The notes beneath the pieces are model-generated. The model was not told the origin of the DNA and did not search any database. It saw only the letters and a list, made by a program, of their open reading frames with translations. Shown here piece by piece: positions 33,329 through 41,008 of a DNA stretch of 64,000 bases; position 1 is the first letter of the stretch, and every line of letters starts with the position of its first letter. This DNA is from JAWCQZ01 sp038869515 [NCBI: Halobacteria archaeon]. GTDB lineage: Archaea; Halobacteriota; Syntropharchaeia; JACQPP01. Made by a program: the position numbers and the translations under genes. The DNA lies in the NCBI GenBank assembly GCA_038869515.1, contig JAWCQZ010000004.1, positions 124,001-188,000 of the forward strand, read 5' to 3'.

Positions 33329-33407
33329 GGATGGACCCACGGGGCGGGGCGTTAATATCTTTTGATTCGGCCACCCGCCCTGCAGGGCGGCCGCGGCGGA
33401 GGGGCGG

Positions 33408-33614
33408 TCAGGAGTGGCGGCGGACGGTGATGGGGATGACTCCGGCCTCGAACTCCCGGATGGAAATCTCGAGGGGGTCGGTGTCCGGGATGTCAATCAG
33501 GACCGGCGCCCCGAGGGAGACCTGCAGGGCGCGGGCGCCGATGATTTTGGCCCTCTCGAACCGAGTGTAGCGCTCGCCGGCCCCGGGGGGCGCGGCGGGG
33601 GCGTCCCGGCTCAT
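33408..33614 (-). CDS. rpoK: DNA-directed RNA polymerase subunit K (Rpb6/omega)
   Basis: A 68-residue subunit with [28 protein letters not shown] and [10 protein letters not shown], the conserved RpoK core. An ATG four codons upstream (33626) is also possible. Subunit K helps assemble the polymerase clamp. It follows rpoN in the cluster, with a tRNA gene on the opposite strand in between. Confidence 0.94.
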   Translation of the reverse strand: MSRDAPAAPPGAGERYTRFERAKIIGARALQVSLGAPVLIDIPDTDPLEISIREFEAGVIPITVRRHS

Positions 33615-33677
33615 GAGGGCGGCCATGGACCAGGGAAGGAAGCCATTTTTGTATCCATCGCGACATGGGCAGCAGCC

Positions 33678-33750
33678 GGGGCCATGGGGTAGCCTGGTAT
33701 CCTTCGAGGTTCGGGACCTCGAGACCTGCGTTCAAATCGCGGTGGCCCCA
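33678..33750 (+). tRNA. tRNA-Pro (anticodon CGG)
   Basis: Acceptor stem GGGGCCA (33678-33684) pairs perfectly with TGGCCCC (33743-33749), followed by discriminator A. The D-arm lies in GGGTAGCCTGGTATCC. The anticodon stem CGAGG/CCTCG holds the loop TTCGGGA, giving anticodon CGG for proline codon CCG. The T-arm CTGCG-TTCAAAT-CGCGG is canonical. CCA is not encoded and there is no intron. It lies on the strand opposite the ribosomal-protein operon, between rpoK and rpoN. Confidence 0.96.
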
Positions 33751-33805
33751 TTGCGAAGCAGGGGGGCCAGGGGCAACGAAGTAGACCCGGTGGCCCCACT
33801 GTCTC

Positions 33806-33912
33806 CGGGGGGAGGGGGGCCTGCGGGCTCCTCTCCCCTTCGCACCTGCGGGTGCTCGCGGCCTCTCGCTCCGCGCAAGTCCGCCGTCCGCAGGCCCGCC
33901 CCCCTCCCCCCG
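33806..33912. repeat. G/C-tract inverted repeat, copy 1
   Basis: The gap between the tRNA and rpoN holds a G-rich arm (33806-33827) and a C-rich arm (33888-33912) that are near-complementary and could form a long stem. The 25-base right arm recurs with one mismatch at 39293-39317 inside a DtxR-like gene. No gene is seen in the loop. Confidence 0.6.
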
Positions 33913-33936
33913 CAATGCTCGTGATTTCGAGTGCCA

Positions 33937-34125
33937 TTATCGGTACTTGTTCAGCGTGTCCACGACCTCGACGTGGGTGAGGAGCATCCGGCGGCAGCAG
34001 TAGCGGCGGATGCCGAGGCCGTCGAGGACCCGGGCCGGCGGCTCCCCCTTCGCCACCCGGCCCTTGTAATCGTCGTAGAGGCTCCCGATGACCTTGCCGC
34101 AACTGAAGCATCTCACGGGAATCAT
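33937..34125 (-). CDS. rpoN: DNA-directed RNA polymerase subunit N (Rpb10)
   Basis: A 62-residue zinc protein starting [20 protein letters not shown], with the second cysteine pair in [13 protein letters not shown]. This is full-length for archaeal RpoN, which bridges subunits D and L to the large subunit. It is in its usual place after rps9. Confidence 0.97.
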   Translation of the reverse strand: MIPVRCFSCGKVIGSLYDDYKGRVAKGEPPARVLDGLGIRRYCCRRMLLTHVEVVDTLNKYR

Positions 34126-34167
34126 CCTGGGCCGCGCCCAAATTCCCCTGGACGTGGTTATAAACCT

Positions 34168-34710
34168 TTACCGGTAGGATTTCTGCTTCTTCGCCCTCGC
34201 GCCCGGGCCGCCGAAGTGCTTCGGCCACTTGCGCCGGTGGTCGCTGACGAGGATTTTCCGGTCGTGGGCCAGGAGGGCCTCGGTGAGCGCCTCGTCCCCG
34301 AACCAGCGCTCCAGGCTCCGCGCGATGGCGGTCCGGGTGGCGTCGGCCTGCCCCTGGTATCCGCCCCCCTCGACCCGGACCCGGACGTCGGTCTCGGCCA
34401 TCCGGGAGGGATTCCAGGAGGCGGCCACCCGCAGGGGCTCCTCCATCCGGAGGCGGGCCATCTCCGGCCCCAAGGCCGCGAGGGGCCGGCTGTTCACCAG
34501 CACCCGCCCGGCACCCTTCCGGACGGTGGCCCGGGCGATGGCGGACCTCCGGCGGCCCACCTCGACCACCGCCCTGGGCGGCCCCTTCCGGGAGCGCTTC
34601 CGGGCCGGGGGCGCGCCGGCCGTCCCCGTGCGCGGAGCCGGTTTGGCCGGTTTGGACTCGGGAGCGGCGGGGGGTTCAGCGGACGGGCCGGCGGGTTTCT
34701 CCTCGCTCAT
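34168..34710 (-). CDS. rps9: 30S ribosomal protein S9 with N-terminal extension
   Basis: A 180-residue uS9. The core (EVGRRRSAIARATVRKGAGRVLVN, YQGQADATRTAIARSLERW, KILVSDHRRKWPKHFGGPGARAKKQKSYR) matches archaeal S9. The first 45 or so residues are an extra Pro/Ala/Lys-rich tail not found in typical proteins of about 130-135 aa. Its ATG overlaps the L13 stop by ATGA, so the start is firm and the extension is genuinely encoded. Confidence 0.96.
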   Translation of the reverse strand: MSEEKPAGPSAEPPAAPESKPAKPAPRTGTAGAPPARKRSRKGPPRAVVEVGRRRSAIARATVRKGAGRVLVNSRPLAALGPEMARLRMEEPLRVAASWNPSRMAETDVRVRVEGGGYQGQADATRTAIARSLERWFGDEALTEALLAHDRKILVSDHRRKWPKHFGGPGARAKKQKSYR

Positions 34711-35231
34711 TTCGATTTGCCTCCTCTGCCTCCGGGGGACGCGGCCGGAGCCGGGCCGGAGGCGGGGGCCGCCGCGACCGTCACGGGCCTCCAGCCCAGT
34801 TCCCGGGATATCTTCCCGAGCGGCGTCGCGAGGAGGCGGGTCGGGGCGGCGTCGGGGACCTTCTGGGCCCTGGCGCCTGCGAGTTCGGGCGGGGTCCCGA
34901 GATAGACCCGGAGGCGGCCCAGGGCCTCCCGGCCCCGCCCCTTCGTGTGGGGGAGCATGCCGCGGACGGTCCTCTTCAGGATGCGGTCGGGGGGGCGGGG
35001 AAAGTGTGGCCCCTTCCCGGGAGAGCCCCGGCTCCACGCCGCGCGGTAGGCGTCGGTCACCCGCCTCCGCTCCCCGCTGACGAGGACCCGCTCCGCGTTG
35101 ATGATGGAGATCTCCTCCCCCTGGAGGAGGCGCTTGGCGACGTGGCTCGCCAGCCTGCCGAGGACGTGACCGTCGGCGTCCAGGACGGCCCTCTTCCCTG
35201 CGAGGCCCTTGGGCTGCGCCGGAGCGGTCAT
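34707..35231 (-). CDS. rpl13: 50S ribosomal protein L13
   Basis: A 174-residue uL13. Visible segments are AVLDADGHVLGRLASHVAKRLLQGEEISIINAERV, GPHFPRPPDRILKRTVRGMLPHTKGRGREALGRLRVYLGTP and a C-terminal Ala/Pro/Gly-rich tail of about 30 residues. The ATG at 35231 overlaps the L18e stop, and the end overlaps rps9. Confidence 0.96.
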   Translation of the reverse strand: MTAPAQPKGLAGKRAVLDADGHVLGRLASHVAKRLLQGEEISIINAERVLVSGERRRVTDAYRAAWSRGSPGKGPHFPRPPDRILKRTVRGMLPHTKGRGREALGRLRVYLGTPPELAGARAQKVPDAAPTRLLATPLGKISRELGWRPVTVAAAPASGPAPAASPGGRGGKSK

Positions 35232-35587
35232 CCCCGGAGGATGCGCACCCCCTTGACCTCCCCCATCCCGGCGAACTCTTCGAGGGTGAGGCAGCGCCCC
35301 CCGGCCGCGGCCACCTTCTCCCGGGCCCGGTCGGAGAAGCCGAGGGCGGCGACCGTCACCGGGTGGTCGAGTCTTCCGGCGGAGAGGACCTTGCCCGGGA
35401 CTACGGCCAGTTCGTTGGCCTTCGTCTTGCGGGAAATCTGGCCCACGTTGAGGGCGGCGCGGCCGGCGCGAGGCGCGTCGAGGCGCTCGACCAGGTCGCG
35501 CCAGAGGGGGCGGCCGCTCTCGCGGCCCTTCGCCTGGAGGAGGGGGATGAGCGCCCGGAGCTTCTGACCCTGCCGGGGGGCGGCCAT
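35228..35587 (-). CDS. rpl18e: 50S ribosomal protein L18e
   Basis: A 119-residue eL18 with LRALIPLLQAKGRESGRPLWRDLVERL, LNVGQISRKTKANELAVVPGKVLSAGRLDHPVTVAALGFS and GVRILRG. It is the first gene of the operon. An upstream ATG at 35608 would add seven residues. AT-rich sequence at about 35612-35622 suits a leaderless start at 35587. Confidence 0.95.
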   Translation of the reverse strand: MAAPRQGQKLRALIPLLQAKGRESGRPLWRDLVERLDAPRAGRAALNVGQISRKTKANELAVVPGKVLSAGRLDHPVTVAALGFSDRAREKVAAAGGRCLTLEEFAGMGEVKGVRILRG

Positions 35588-35709
35588 GGGCCCTATAGGT
35601 CTGGGCATCCGTTTTCAACTTTCTGCCCCGTAGCGACGTGCCAAAAACGCGTTATCGGTTATTACGTAGGCAACCTTTAAGACAAAATCGCTTTTTACTG
35701 CCCAAAGCG

Positions 35710-36537
35710 ATGAAACAGGCCACCGAGCCCGAAATATGGCCCGAGACCGGCCGACTCCCGGGGAGTCCGGCGGTCCATCTCACCGATGTGTGGGCCTCCT
35801 GCAACGGGACCCCGGTCCTGAAGGGGGTGGACCTCGCCGTGGGCCGCGGCTCCTGCTGGGTCGTCATGGGTCCGAGCGGCGCCGGGAAGAGCACCCTCCT
35901 CAAGACCATGAATGGGCTCCTCCCCGTCTCCCGGGGAACGGTCAGCATCCTCGGACGGCCCCTGGAGCGCGGGGCCGGTCTCCGGCGTCTCCGGGCCCGC
36001 ATCGGCTACATCCCCCAGAACCTGGGCCTCGTCAAGAACCGGACCGTCCTGGAGAACGTCCTCCTGGGCGCCCTGCCGAGGACCCCCCTCCTCCCCTCGC
36101 TGGTCCCGCGTTTCGCGCCCGAGGCCGAAGCCGCCGCCCGGGAGGCCCTGGAGCAGGTGGGCATCGGAGAGCGCGCCGACCGCCCCGCCCATGCCCTCAG
36201 CGGGGGCGAGCGGCAGAGGGTCGCCATCGCCCGGGCGCTGGTCCAGAGGCCCGACATCCTGCTGGCGGACGAGTTCGTCTCCGAACTCGACTACGTCCGG
36301 GCCCGGGAAGTGATGGACCTGGTGGAGCAGATACGCCGCAAGCTGGGCATGACCCTGGTGACCATCCAGCACGAGATTGAAATCGCCCGGACATACGGCG
36401 ACCGCATCGCCGTGGTCCGGGAGGGCAGGAAAATCGCGGAGGTGGCCCCGGGGGACCTGACCCAGGACCTTCTCCAGGTCCTGTTCTGCGGGCGGGAGGT
36501 CCCTCCCCGGGGGCCGACCGCCACGGGGGTCCCGTGA
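35710..36537 (+). CDS. ABC transporter ATPase, phosphonate type (PhnC-like)
   Basis: A 275-residue ATPase with Walker A GPSGAGKSTLLKTMNG, Q-loop IGYIPQNLGLVKNRTVLENVLLG, signature LSGGERQRVAIARAL and Walker B ILLADEFVSELD. The PQNLGLVKNRTVLENVL region is typical of PhnC. It is first in a four-gene operon with a DtxR-like regulator, a PhnD-like lipoprotein and a PhnE-like permease. A TATA-like CCTTTAAG at about 35673-35680 precedes the ATG. A start further up (35638) overlaps this box and is rejected. The substrate could be phosphonate, phosphite, phosphate or another small oxyanion. Confidence 0.9.
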   Translation: MKQATEPEIWPETGRLPGSPAVHLTDVWASCNGTPVLKGVDLAVGRGSCWVVMGPSGAGKSTLLKTMNGLLPVSRGTVSILGRPLERGAGLRRLRARIGYIPQNLGLVKNRTVLENVLLGALPRTPLLPSLVPRFAPEAEAAAREALEQVGIGERADRPAHALSGGERQRVAIARALVQRPDILLADEFVSELDYVRAREVMDLVEQIRRKLGMTLVTIQHEIEIARTYGDRIAVVREGRKIAEVAPGDLTQDLLQVLFCGREVPPRGPTATGVP

Positions 36538-36962
36538 GCCAAGAGGCTCTCAGCCGGAGGATGGAGCACTACCTGGAGGCCATCCTCCGGGTCTCGGGCG
36601 ACCGCGGCTACGCCCGCTGCTCGGAACTCGCGGATCGCCTCGGGGTCTCCCGCTCGTCGGTCACCGAGATGCTGCAGAAACTCGGGGGCCGGGGACTGGT
36701 CATCTACGCCCCCTGCGAGCCGGTGGTCCTGACGCCCGAGGGGAGGACCGCGGCCTCCGCCATCCATGAGCGCCACCGGGTCCTCCAGGCGCTCCTCCGC
36801 CACGTCGGGGTGCCGGAGCCCGCCGTGCGGGAGGAGGCGTGCGTGCTGGAGCACTCCCTGCGGAGCGAGACCATCGAGCGAATCCGGGAGTTCGTGGACC
36901 GGGAAAGTTCGGAGAAACTCCCTCAACCGAACCCGCTGCGGCAAGGCTTTATCCAGGCCTAA
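36534..36962 (+). CDS. DtxR/MntR-family metal-dependent regulator
   Basis: A 142-residue protein. The N-terminal winged helix (MEHYLEAILRV, SELADRLGVSRSSVTEMLQKLGGRGLV) and the dimerisation/metal region (HERHRVLQALLRHVGVPEPAVREEACVLEHSL) are those of DtxR/MntR repressors, with the E-E-A-C-x-L-E-H metal ligands. The GTG start overlaps the stop of the PhnC-like gene, so this regulator is inside the transporter operon. Such proteins repress Mn or Fe uptake when metal-loaded. The location hints that the transporter or its control is linked to a metal. Confidence 0.9.
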   Translation: MSQEALSRRMEHYLEAILRVSGDRGYARCSELADRLGVSRSSVTEMLQKLGGRGLVIYAPCEPVVLTPEGRTAASAIHERHRVLQALLRHVGVPEPAVREEACVLEHSLRSETIERIREFVDRESSEKLPQPNPLRQGFIQA

Positions 36963-36978
36963 CCGGCCAACCGGGCCC

Positions 36979-37944
36979 ATGTCTCTCTGCGGTCGCGGGG
37001 CTCTGCTGGCGACTCTCGTAGCAGTCGCCGTTCTCGTCTCCGGCTGCACCCAGGGGCCCGCAACCCCGGCGCCGGGGGCCTCTCCCGCCGCCCCGGGGAA
37101 ACTCGTCGTCGCCATCCAGCCCACCGAGGCGGCCGCGGAAATCTCCCCGCGCGCCAGGGAACTGGAGACTTTCCTGGAGGACCGGACCGGAGCCGACGTT
37201 GAGATTCTGATTCCCACCACCTACGCGGGGGTCATCGAGGCGCTCCGGTTCGGCCACGCCCACGCCGCCTTCATGAGCGCCTGGCCGATGGCCCTCGCGA
37301 GCGGCAAGGCGGGGGCGGACATCGCCGTGGCCGAGGTGCGCGAGGTGGTCATCGGCCAGGAGAAACTGGAGAAGCCGTTCTACTTCTCCTACTGGGTCGT
37401 CCCGAAAGGCAGCCCCTACCGGAGCCTTGCCGAACTGAAGGGAAAGAAAGCCTGCTTCTCCAGCCCCCTCTCGACCTCCGGCTACGTCATGCCCCTCGCC
37501 CGGCTGGTGGAACTGGGCCTCGTCCCGAAGCCCGCCGCGGGAAAGGCGGCCGACCCGAAGACGTTCTTCGGGGAGGCCGCCTTCGGCGGCGGATATTCGC
37601 AATGCTGGGCGGCCCTGAAGTCGGGGCAGGTGGATGTCTCCATCATCGCCGGGGACGTGGCCGAGAAGCTCTACCGGGAGGTGCTCAACGAGACGCGGGT
37701 CCTGGAGCAGCAGGGCCCCATCCCCTCCCACGGCGTCGTCTTCAGCAGGGACCTGCAGGAGCCCCTCCGCACCCGCCTGGAGCAGGCGCTGCTGGCGCTC
37801 GGGGAGCCCGCCCGCCGGGACCTCATGCGGAAACTGGTCTCCGGCATATTCGTGCGGTTCGAGAGGACCGACACCGCCACCCACGTCGCGGCCCTCGACC
37901 GGGCACTCGCGGAGACCGGGCTCAAGTTCACGGAGAGCCTCTAA
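36979..37944 (+). CDS. Phosphonate-type substrate-binding lipoprotein (PhnD-like)
   Basis: A 321-residue secreted binding protein. A signal peptide ends in the lipobox LVSGC (Cys near residue 23), followed by a Pro/Ala linker. The body has the PhnD pattern: KLVVAIQPTEAA, LETFLEDRTGADVEILIPTTYAGVIEALRFGHAHAAFMSAW, YFSYWVVPKGSPYRSLAELKGKKACFSSPLSTSGYVMP, and VDVSIIAGDVAEKLY. It delivers its ligand to the PhnE-like permease. The start at 36979 is set by the signal peptide; a longer frame overlaps the regulator. Confidence 0.92.
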   Translation: MSLCGRGALLATLVAVAVLVSGCTQGPATPAPGASPAAPGKLVVAIQPTEAAAEISPRARELETFLEDRTGADVEILIPTTYAGVIEALRFGHAHAAFMSAWPMALASGKAGADIAVAEVREVVIGQEKLEKPFYFSYWVVPKGSPYRSLAELKGKKACFSSPLSTSGYVMPLARLVELGLVPKPAAGKAADPKTFFGEAAFGGGYSQCWAALKSGQVDVSIIAGDVAEKLYREVLNETRVLEQQGPIPSHGVVFSRDLQEPLRTRLEQALLALGEPARRDLMRKLVSGIFVRFERTDTATHVAALDRALAETGLKFTESL

Positions 37945-37980
37945 AGCAGAGTTAAGGCATCCCGCGCACATCGCCTCCCC

Positions 37981-38775
37981 ATGGATTCGATGCGCAAGGC
38001 GCTGCGGCGCAACTTCGCCCTCTCGCTCCTGCTGGCCCTGCTGGCCGTCTCCGCCTGGAACACCGGGTTCGACCCCCTGAAACTGCTCCGGGGGCTGCCC
38101 AACCTCTTCGCCTTCGCCCGGGAGGCTCTTCCGCCCGACCCCGATCTCCTCGGCGTGGCCCTCCGGGGGATTCTCGAGACGCTCCAGATAGCCTACGTCG
38201 GTACCTTCCTCGGCCTGCTCCTCGCCCTCCCCCTGGGGCTCATGGCCGCGCGCAACCTCTTCCCCCGCCTGATGGTGGTCCCGGCCCGGCTCCTCCTCGC
38301 CGCTGTCCGCACCGTCCCCTCCCTCCTCTGGGCGGTCTTCTTCGTGATTTTCGTCGGCCTCGGGCCCTTCGCCGGAGTCCTCGCCACCGCCCTCTACAGC
38401 CTGGGCTTCCTCGGCAAACTCTACTACGAGGCGTTCGAGGCTGCGGAGCCCGACGCGCGGGAGGCGGTGGAGGCGATGGGTGCCACCCGCGCCCAGGTCA
38501 TCCGGCACGTGGTCCTGCCCCAGAGCGCGCCCCACCTCCTGAGCCAGCTGCTTTTCATGTTCGAGTACAACGTCCGCGCCTCCTCCATCCTCGGGTTCGT
38601 CGGAGCGGGGGGAATCGGGTTCTACATCCTCGGCTACCTGCAACTGCTGCGCTACGACAGGGTCCTCACCCTCCTGCTGGTGGTCTTCGCCACGGTCCTC
38701 GCCATCGATTGGCTCAGCCAGAGAATCCGGGACCGGTTCATTGTCCCGGCGACCTCTCCCGGACCCGGAGCCTGA
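37981..38775 (+). CDS. Phosphonate-type ABC transporter permease (PhnE-like)
   Basis: A 264-residue permease with about six membrane helices and the coupling motif EAVEAMGATRAQVIRHVVLPQSAPHLLSQLLFMFEYNVRASSILGFVGAGGIGF, diagnostic of PhnE. It is the last gene of the operon, ending 2 bases before the convergent second DtxR-like gene. Confidence 0.93.
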   Translation: MDSMRKALRRNFALSLLLALLAVSAWNTGFDPLKLLRGLPNLFAFAREALPPDPDLLGVALRGILETLQIAYVGTFLGLLLALPLGLMAARNLFPRLMVVPARLLLAAVRTVPSLLWAVFFVIFVGLGPFAGVLATALYSLGFLGKLYYEAFEAAEPDAREAVEAMGATRAQVIRHVVLPQSAPHLLSQLLFMFEYNVRASSILGFVGAGGIGFYILGYLQLLRYDRVLTLLLVVFATVLAIDWLSQRIRDRFIVPATSPGPGA

Positions 38776-38777
38776 AC

Positions 38778-39347
38778 TCAAAAGGGCGAGGGGCCCGCCT
38801 TCATCCTTTCGCCCCGGCAGCACGCCCCGCGTTGAATCGCCCCCCCGTCGGGGGCCGTCGCGGGGTGGCCCAGGAGGCCGCAGAGCCCCTCCACGACCCC
38901 GTCGGAGACCGCGTGCTCCATCCGCCGGGCCTCCTCCCGGGCGGCGTCGGCCTTGAAGGCGAGCCTCTCGGCGAGGAACAGCTCCAGGATCGCGCGCCGC
39001 CGCCGGATGCGGGCCGCCTGCGCCTCCCCGGCGGGCGTGAAGCGGGCCCCCCGGTAGGGGGTGTGCTCCACCAGCCCCTCCCGGGCCATCTTCTGGACCG
39101 TCTCGGTAACCGTGGGAGGGGAGACCCCGAGGCGGGCCGCGATGTCGCTCGTCTTGGCGGGGGCGCCCCCGTTTTCCGCCATGAGGGCGCGGATGGCCTC
39201 GATGTAGTCGCTCCTCGGGGTGGCATGCGCACTGTCGCCGGGGGGAGGGGGAGCTTCGCCCCCCCGGGGGGTCGCAGGCCGTGACTCCCCGTCCGCAGGC
39301 CCACCCCCCTCCCCCCGTTTTTCATCCGAAGAACGGCCGACAACCAT
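38778..39347 (-). CDS. Second DtxR-family regulator with repeat-derived N-terminus
   Basis: A 189-residue protein. Residues 46-185 are a DtxR-like winged helix and dimerisation domain (SDYIEAIRALMAENGG, TSDIAARLGVSPPTVTETVQKMAREGLVEH, RRRAILELFLAERLAFKADAAREEARRMEHAVSD). The metal ligand region has E-E-A-R-x-x-E-H, with Arg where the paralogue has Cys. The first 40 residues (EGGGPADGESRPATPRGGEAPPPPG) are encoded by a G/C-tract repeat (39239-39317) also seen beside rpoN, so they are probably an insertion. It is convergent with the transporter operon and likely regulates it or a metal pump. Confidence 0.85.
   Translation of the reverse strand: MVVGRSSDEKRGEGGGPADGESRPATPRGGEAPPPPGDSAHATPRSDYIEAIRALMAENGGAPAKTSDIAARLGVSPPTVTETVQKMAREGLVEHTPYRGARFTPAGEAQAARIRRRRAILELFLAERLAFKADAAREEARRMEHAVSDGVVEGLCGLLGHPATAPDGGAIQRGACCRGERMKAGPSPF
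39239..39317. repeat. G/C-tract inverted repeat, copy 2 (inside a coding region)
   Basis: A G-rich arm (39239-39251) and C-rich arm (39293-39317) flank a CCCCCCGGGGGG core. The right arm is 24/25 identical to 33888-33912. It encodes the odd low-complexity N-terminus of the second DtxR-like protein. Confidence 0.6.
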
Positions 39348-39439
39348 CACAGTCCCCTCAGCCTCATGGTTGAAAATTTTGCCGTCCCGAAACCCGCCGC
39401 AGGATGAAGACTTTTAACACCCTGCGCTCCAGTGGGAGG

Positions 39440-39562
39440 ATGTGCCAGGTCTACGACTCCCTTGAGGAACTGACGGAGGAGGAGGCCCTTGAGGTCGTCC
39501 GGTCCAAGGGCTCCGCTCGTCCGGCGGTGGCTCTCCGGCCCCGGGCCGTTGCCGCTGCTTGA
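39440..39562 (+). CDS. Candidate small protein (40 aa)
   Basis: A short frame reads MCQVYDSLEELTEEEALEVV, then a basic/hydrophobic tail ending AVAAA. A TATA-like ACTTTTAAC (39407-39415) lies about 27 bases before its ATG, the spacing seen for other genes here. That is the main support. It is divergent from the second DtxR-like regulator and directly upstream of aroD, so it may be a metal- or transporter-linked small protein or merely the aroD leader. No family recognised. Confidence 0.4.
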   Translation: MCQVYDSLEELTEEEALEVVRSKGSARPAVALRPRAVAAA

Positions 39563-39591
39563 ACGTCCAGGCGCGCCGGCGAGGCGGCGAT

Positions 39592-40320
39592 ATGGCCCGC
39601 GATAGCTTCGGTTCGCTTCCTCGGCGACGGCGGCCCCTGGTCGTCGCCACGGTCGCTTCCGGAGCGGAGGCGCGGCGGGCCCTCCGCATCGGGGCCGAGG
39701 CGCTGGAGTTGCGGATGGACCTGATGGACGACCCGGAGGGGGGGCCCGCGCTCCTCTCGCGGCTGCGGGCCTCCGGAGCGCCCCTCATCGCCACCTGCCG
39801 CCCCCGGGGAGAGGGCGGGGCGTGGAGAGGGCCCGAGAGGGCGCGGTTCGCGCTGCTCGCCCGGTGCGCCCCCCGCGCCTGGGCCGTGGACCTGGAGGCC
39901 TCGGCCGCCGGGACCGCGGCGGGACGCGCCCTCCGCAGGCAACTCTCCCGGGGCCGGACCCGCCTCCTCCTCTCCCGCCACGACTTCAGCTCCACCCCGC
40001 CGCCCGCGACCCTGCGCGCCTGGTTCTCCGCCATCTTCCGCGCCGGGGCCGATGTCGCGAAGGTGGCGGTCACGGCCCGCCGGACCGAGGACCTTCACCA
40101 CCTCTTCGGCGCGCTGCTCTCTCAGAGGCGACCGGCGGTGGGCATCTCCATGGGGGCCGCCGGGGCGCCGTCGCGGGTGGTGGCGGGCCTCTTCGGCTCC
40201 GTCCTGACCTACGGGTGCGTGGATGCGCCGCGGGCTCCCGGCCAGGTCCGCGTGGACGCTCTCCGGCGGAGGGTGGAGGCGCTCTTCCCGGGAACGCGGC
40301 CCCGGGAGATGCCCGCCTGA
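39592..40320 (+). CDS. aroD: 3-Dehydroquinate dehydratase, type I
   Basis: A 242-residue class I dehydroquinase of the shikimate pathway. It shows PLVVATVASGAEARRALRIGAEALELRMDLM (Glu/Arg of the substrate site), LIATCRPRGEGG, LLLSRHDFSSTPP with the catalytic His, DVAKVAVTA with the Schiff-base Lys, and GISMGAAGAPSRVVAGLFGSVLTYG. The ATG at 39592 begins shortly before the fold; a TTG at 39559 is unlikely. Confidence 0.92.
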   Translation: MARDSFGSLPRRRRPLVVATVASGAEARRALRIGAEALELRMDLMDDPEGGPALLSRLRASGAPLIATCRPRGEGGAWRGPERARFALLARCAPRAWAVDLEASAAGTAAGRALRRQLSRGRTRLLLSRHDFSSTPPPATLRAWFSAIFRAGADVAKVAVTARRTEDLHHLFGALLSQRRPAVGISMGAAGAPSRVVAGLFGSVLTYGCVDAPRAPGQVRVDALRRRVEALFPGTRPREMPA

Positions 40321-40324
40321 GCCC

Positions 40325-41008
40325 TCAGCCGACGGGGACGAGGGGGCCCGCCGGAAGGTTGGCCGTGGCGGCCGGGGGCACCGGCAGGGGCAGGAGGGAC
40401 GCGGGCGAGAGTTGCGGGTAGAGGAGGGGGGCGGGGCGGTATCCGCCGACCGAGGCCACCGTCGCCGCCAGGTTGACCGCGAGGGCGATGACGAGGACGC
40501 TCGCGGCGCTCCGCAGGGGAAGGCCGTGGAACGTGCGGATGCCGTGGGCGAAGAGGTAGAGCGTCAAGAGGTTGGCGAGGACGTAGAGGATGGCCCCCCC
40601 CGTCTCCGGGACGGCGAAGAGGAACTGGAAGAGGGCGGGCGTCCGCGCGTAGAAGTAGACGGTGAGGGTCTTCCGGAAGTCCCGGACTCCGAAGAGAGTC
40701 AGCCAGGCGTGGTACCAGAGGCCGCCGAACACAGCGCCCGCGAGTCCGAAGAAGACCAGCTGGCCGAAGAGGTTGAACAGCAGGAAGAGTGCGCCGCTCA
40801 CCGCGAACGCCGAGCCCTCGCCCCCCGGCAGGAGGAGCAGGATGGCTCCGAAGAAGAAGAGGCTCAGGCCGAGGGCGCCAGCCACTGTCACCAGGGCGAG
40901 GTGGCCGAAGGCGAGCCCGAGCCGATGGGCGGAGTCCTGCTTCTCGAGCCGGGCCCAGGCCTCCGCCGGCTTCGCCAGGAGGCCGATGACGTTGCCCAGA
41001 AAACCCAT
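40325..41008 (-). CDS. Yip1-domain membrane protein
   Basis: A 227-residue protein with five hydrophobic segments. The conserved N-terminus MGFLGNVIGLLAKPAEAWARLEKQDS and the pattern LWYHAWLTLFGVRDFRKTLTVYFYARTPALF are typical of Yip1-like proteins in archaea. Their role is unclear (membrane organisation or transport). The ATG overlaps the stop of the upstream regulator; a GTG one codon earlier is possible. Confidence 0.8.
   Translation of the reverse strand: MGFLGNVIGLLAKPAEAWARLEKQDSAHRLGLAFGHLALVTVAGALGLSLFFFGAILLLLPGGEGSAFAVSGALFLLFNLFGQLVFFGLAGAVFGGLWYHAWLTLFGVRDFRKTLTVYFYARTPALFQFLFAVPETGGAILYVLANLLTLYLFAHGIRTFHGLPLRSAASVLVIALAVNLAATVASVGGYRPAPLLYPQLSPASLLPLPVPPAATANLPAGPLVPVG

Noticed and set aside
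33613-33924. A 103-residue plus-strand frame across the tRNA
   Set aside because: It overlaps a canonical tRNA-Pro and a GC inverted repeat and has no motif or promoter.
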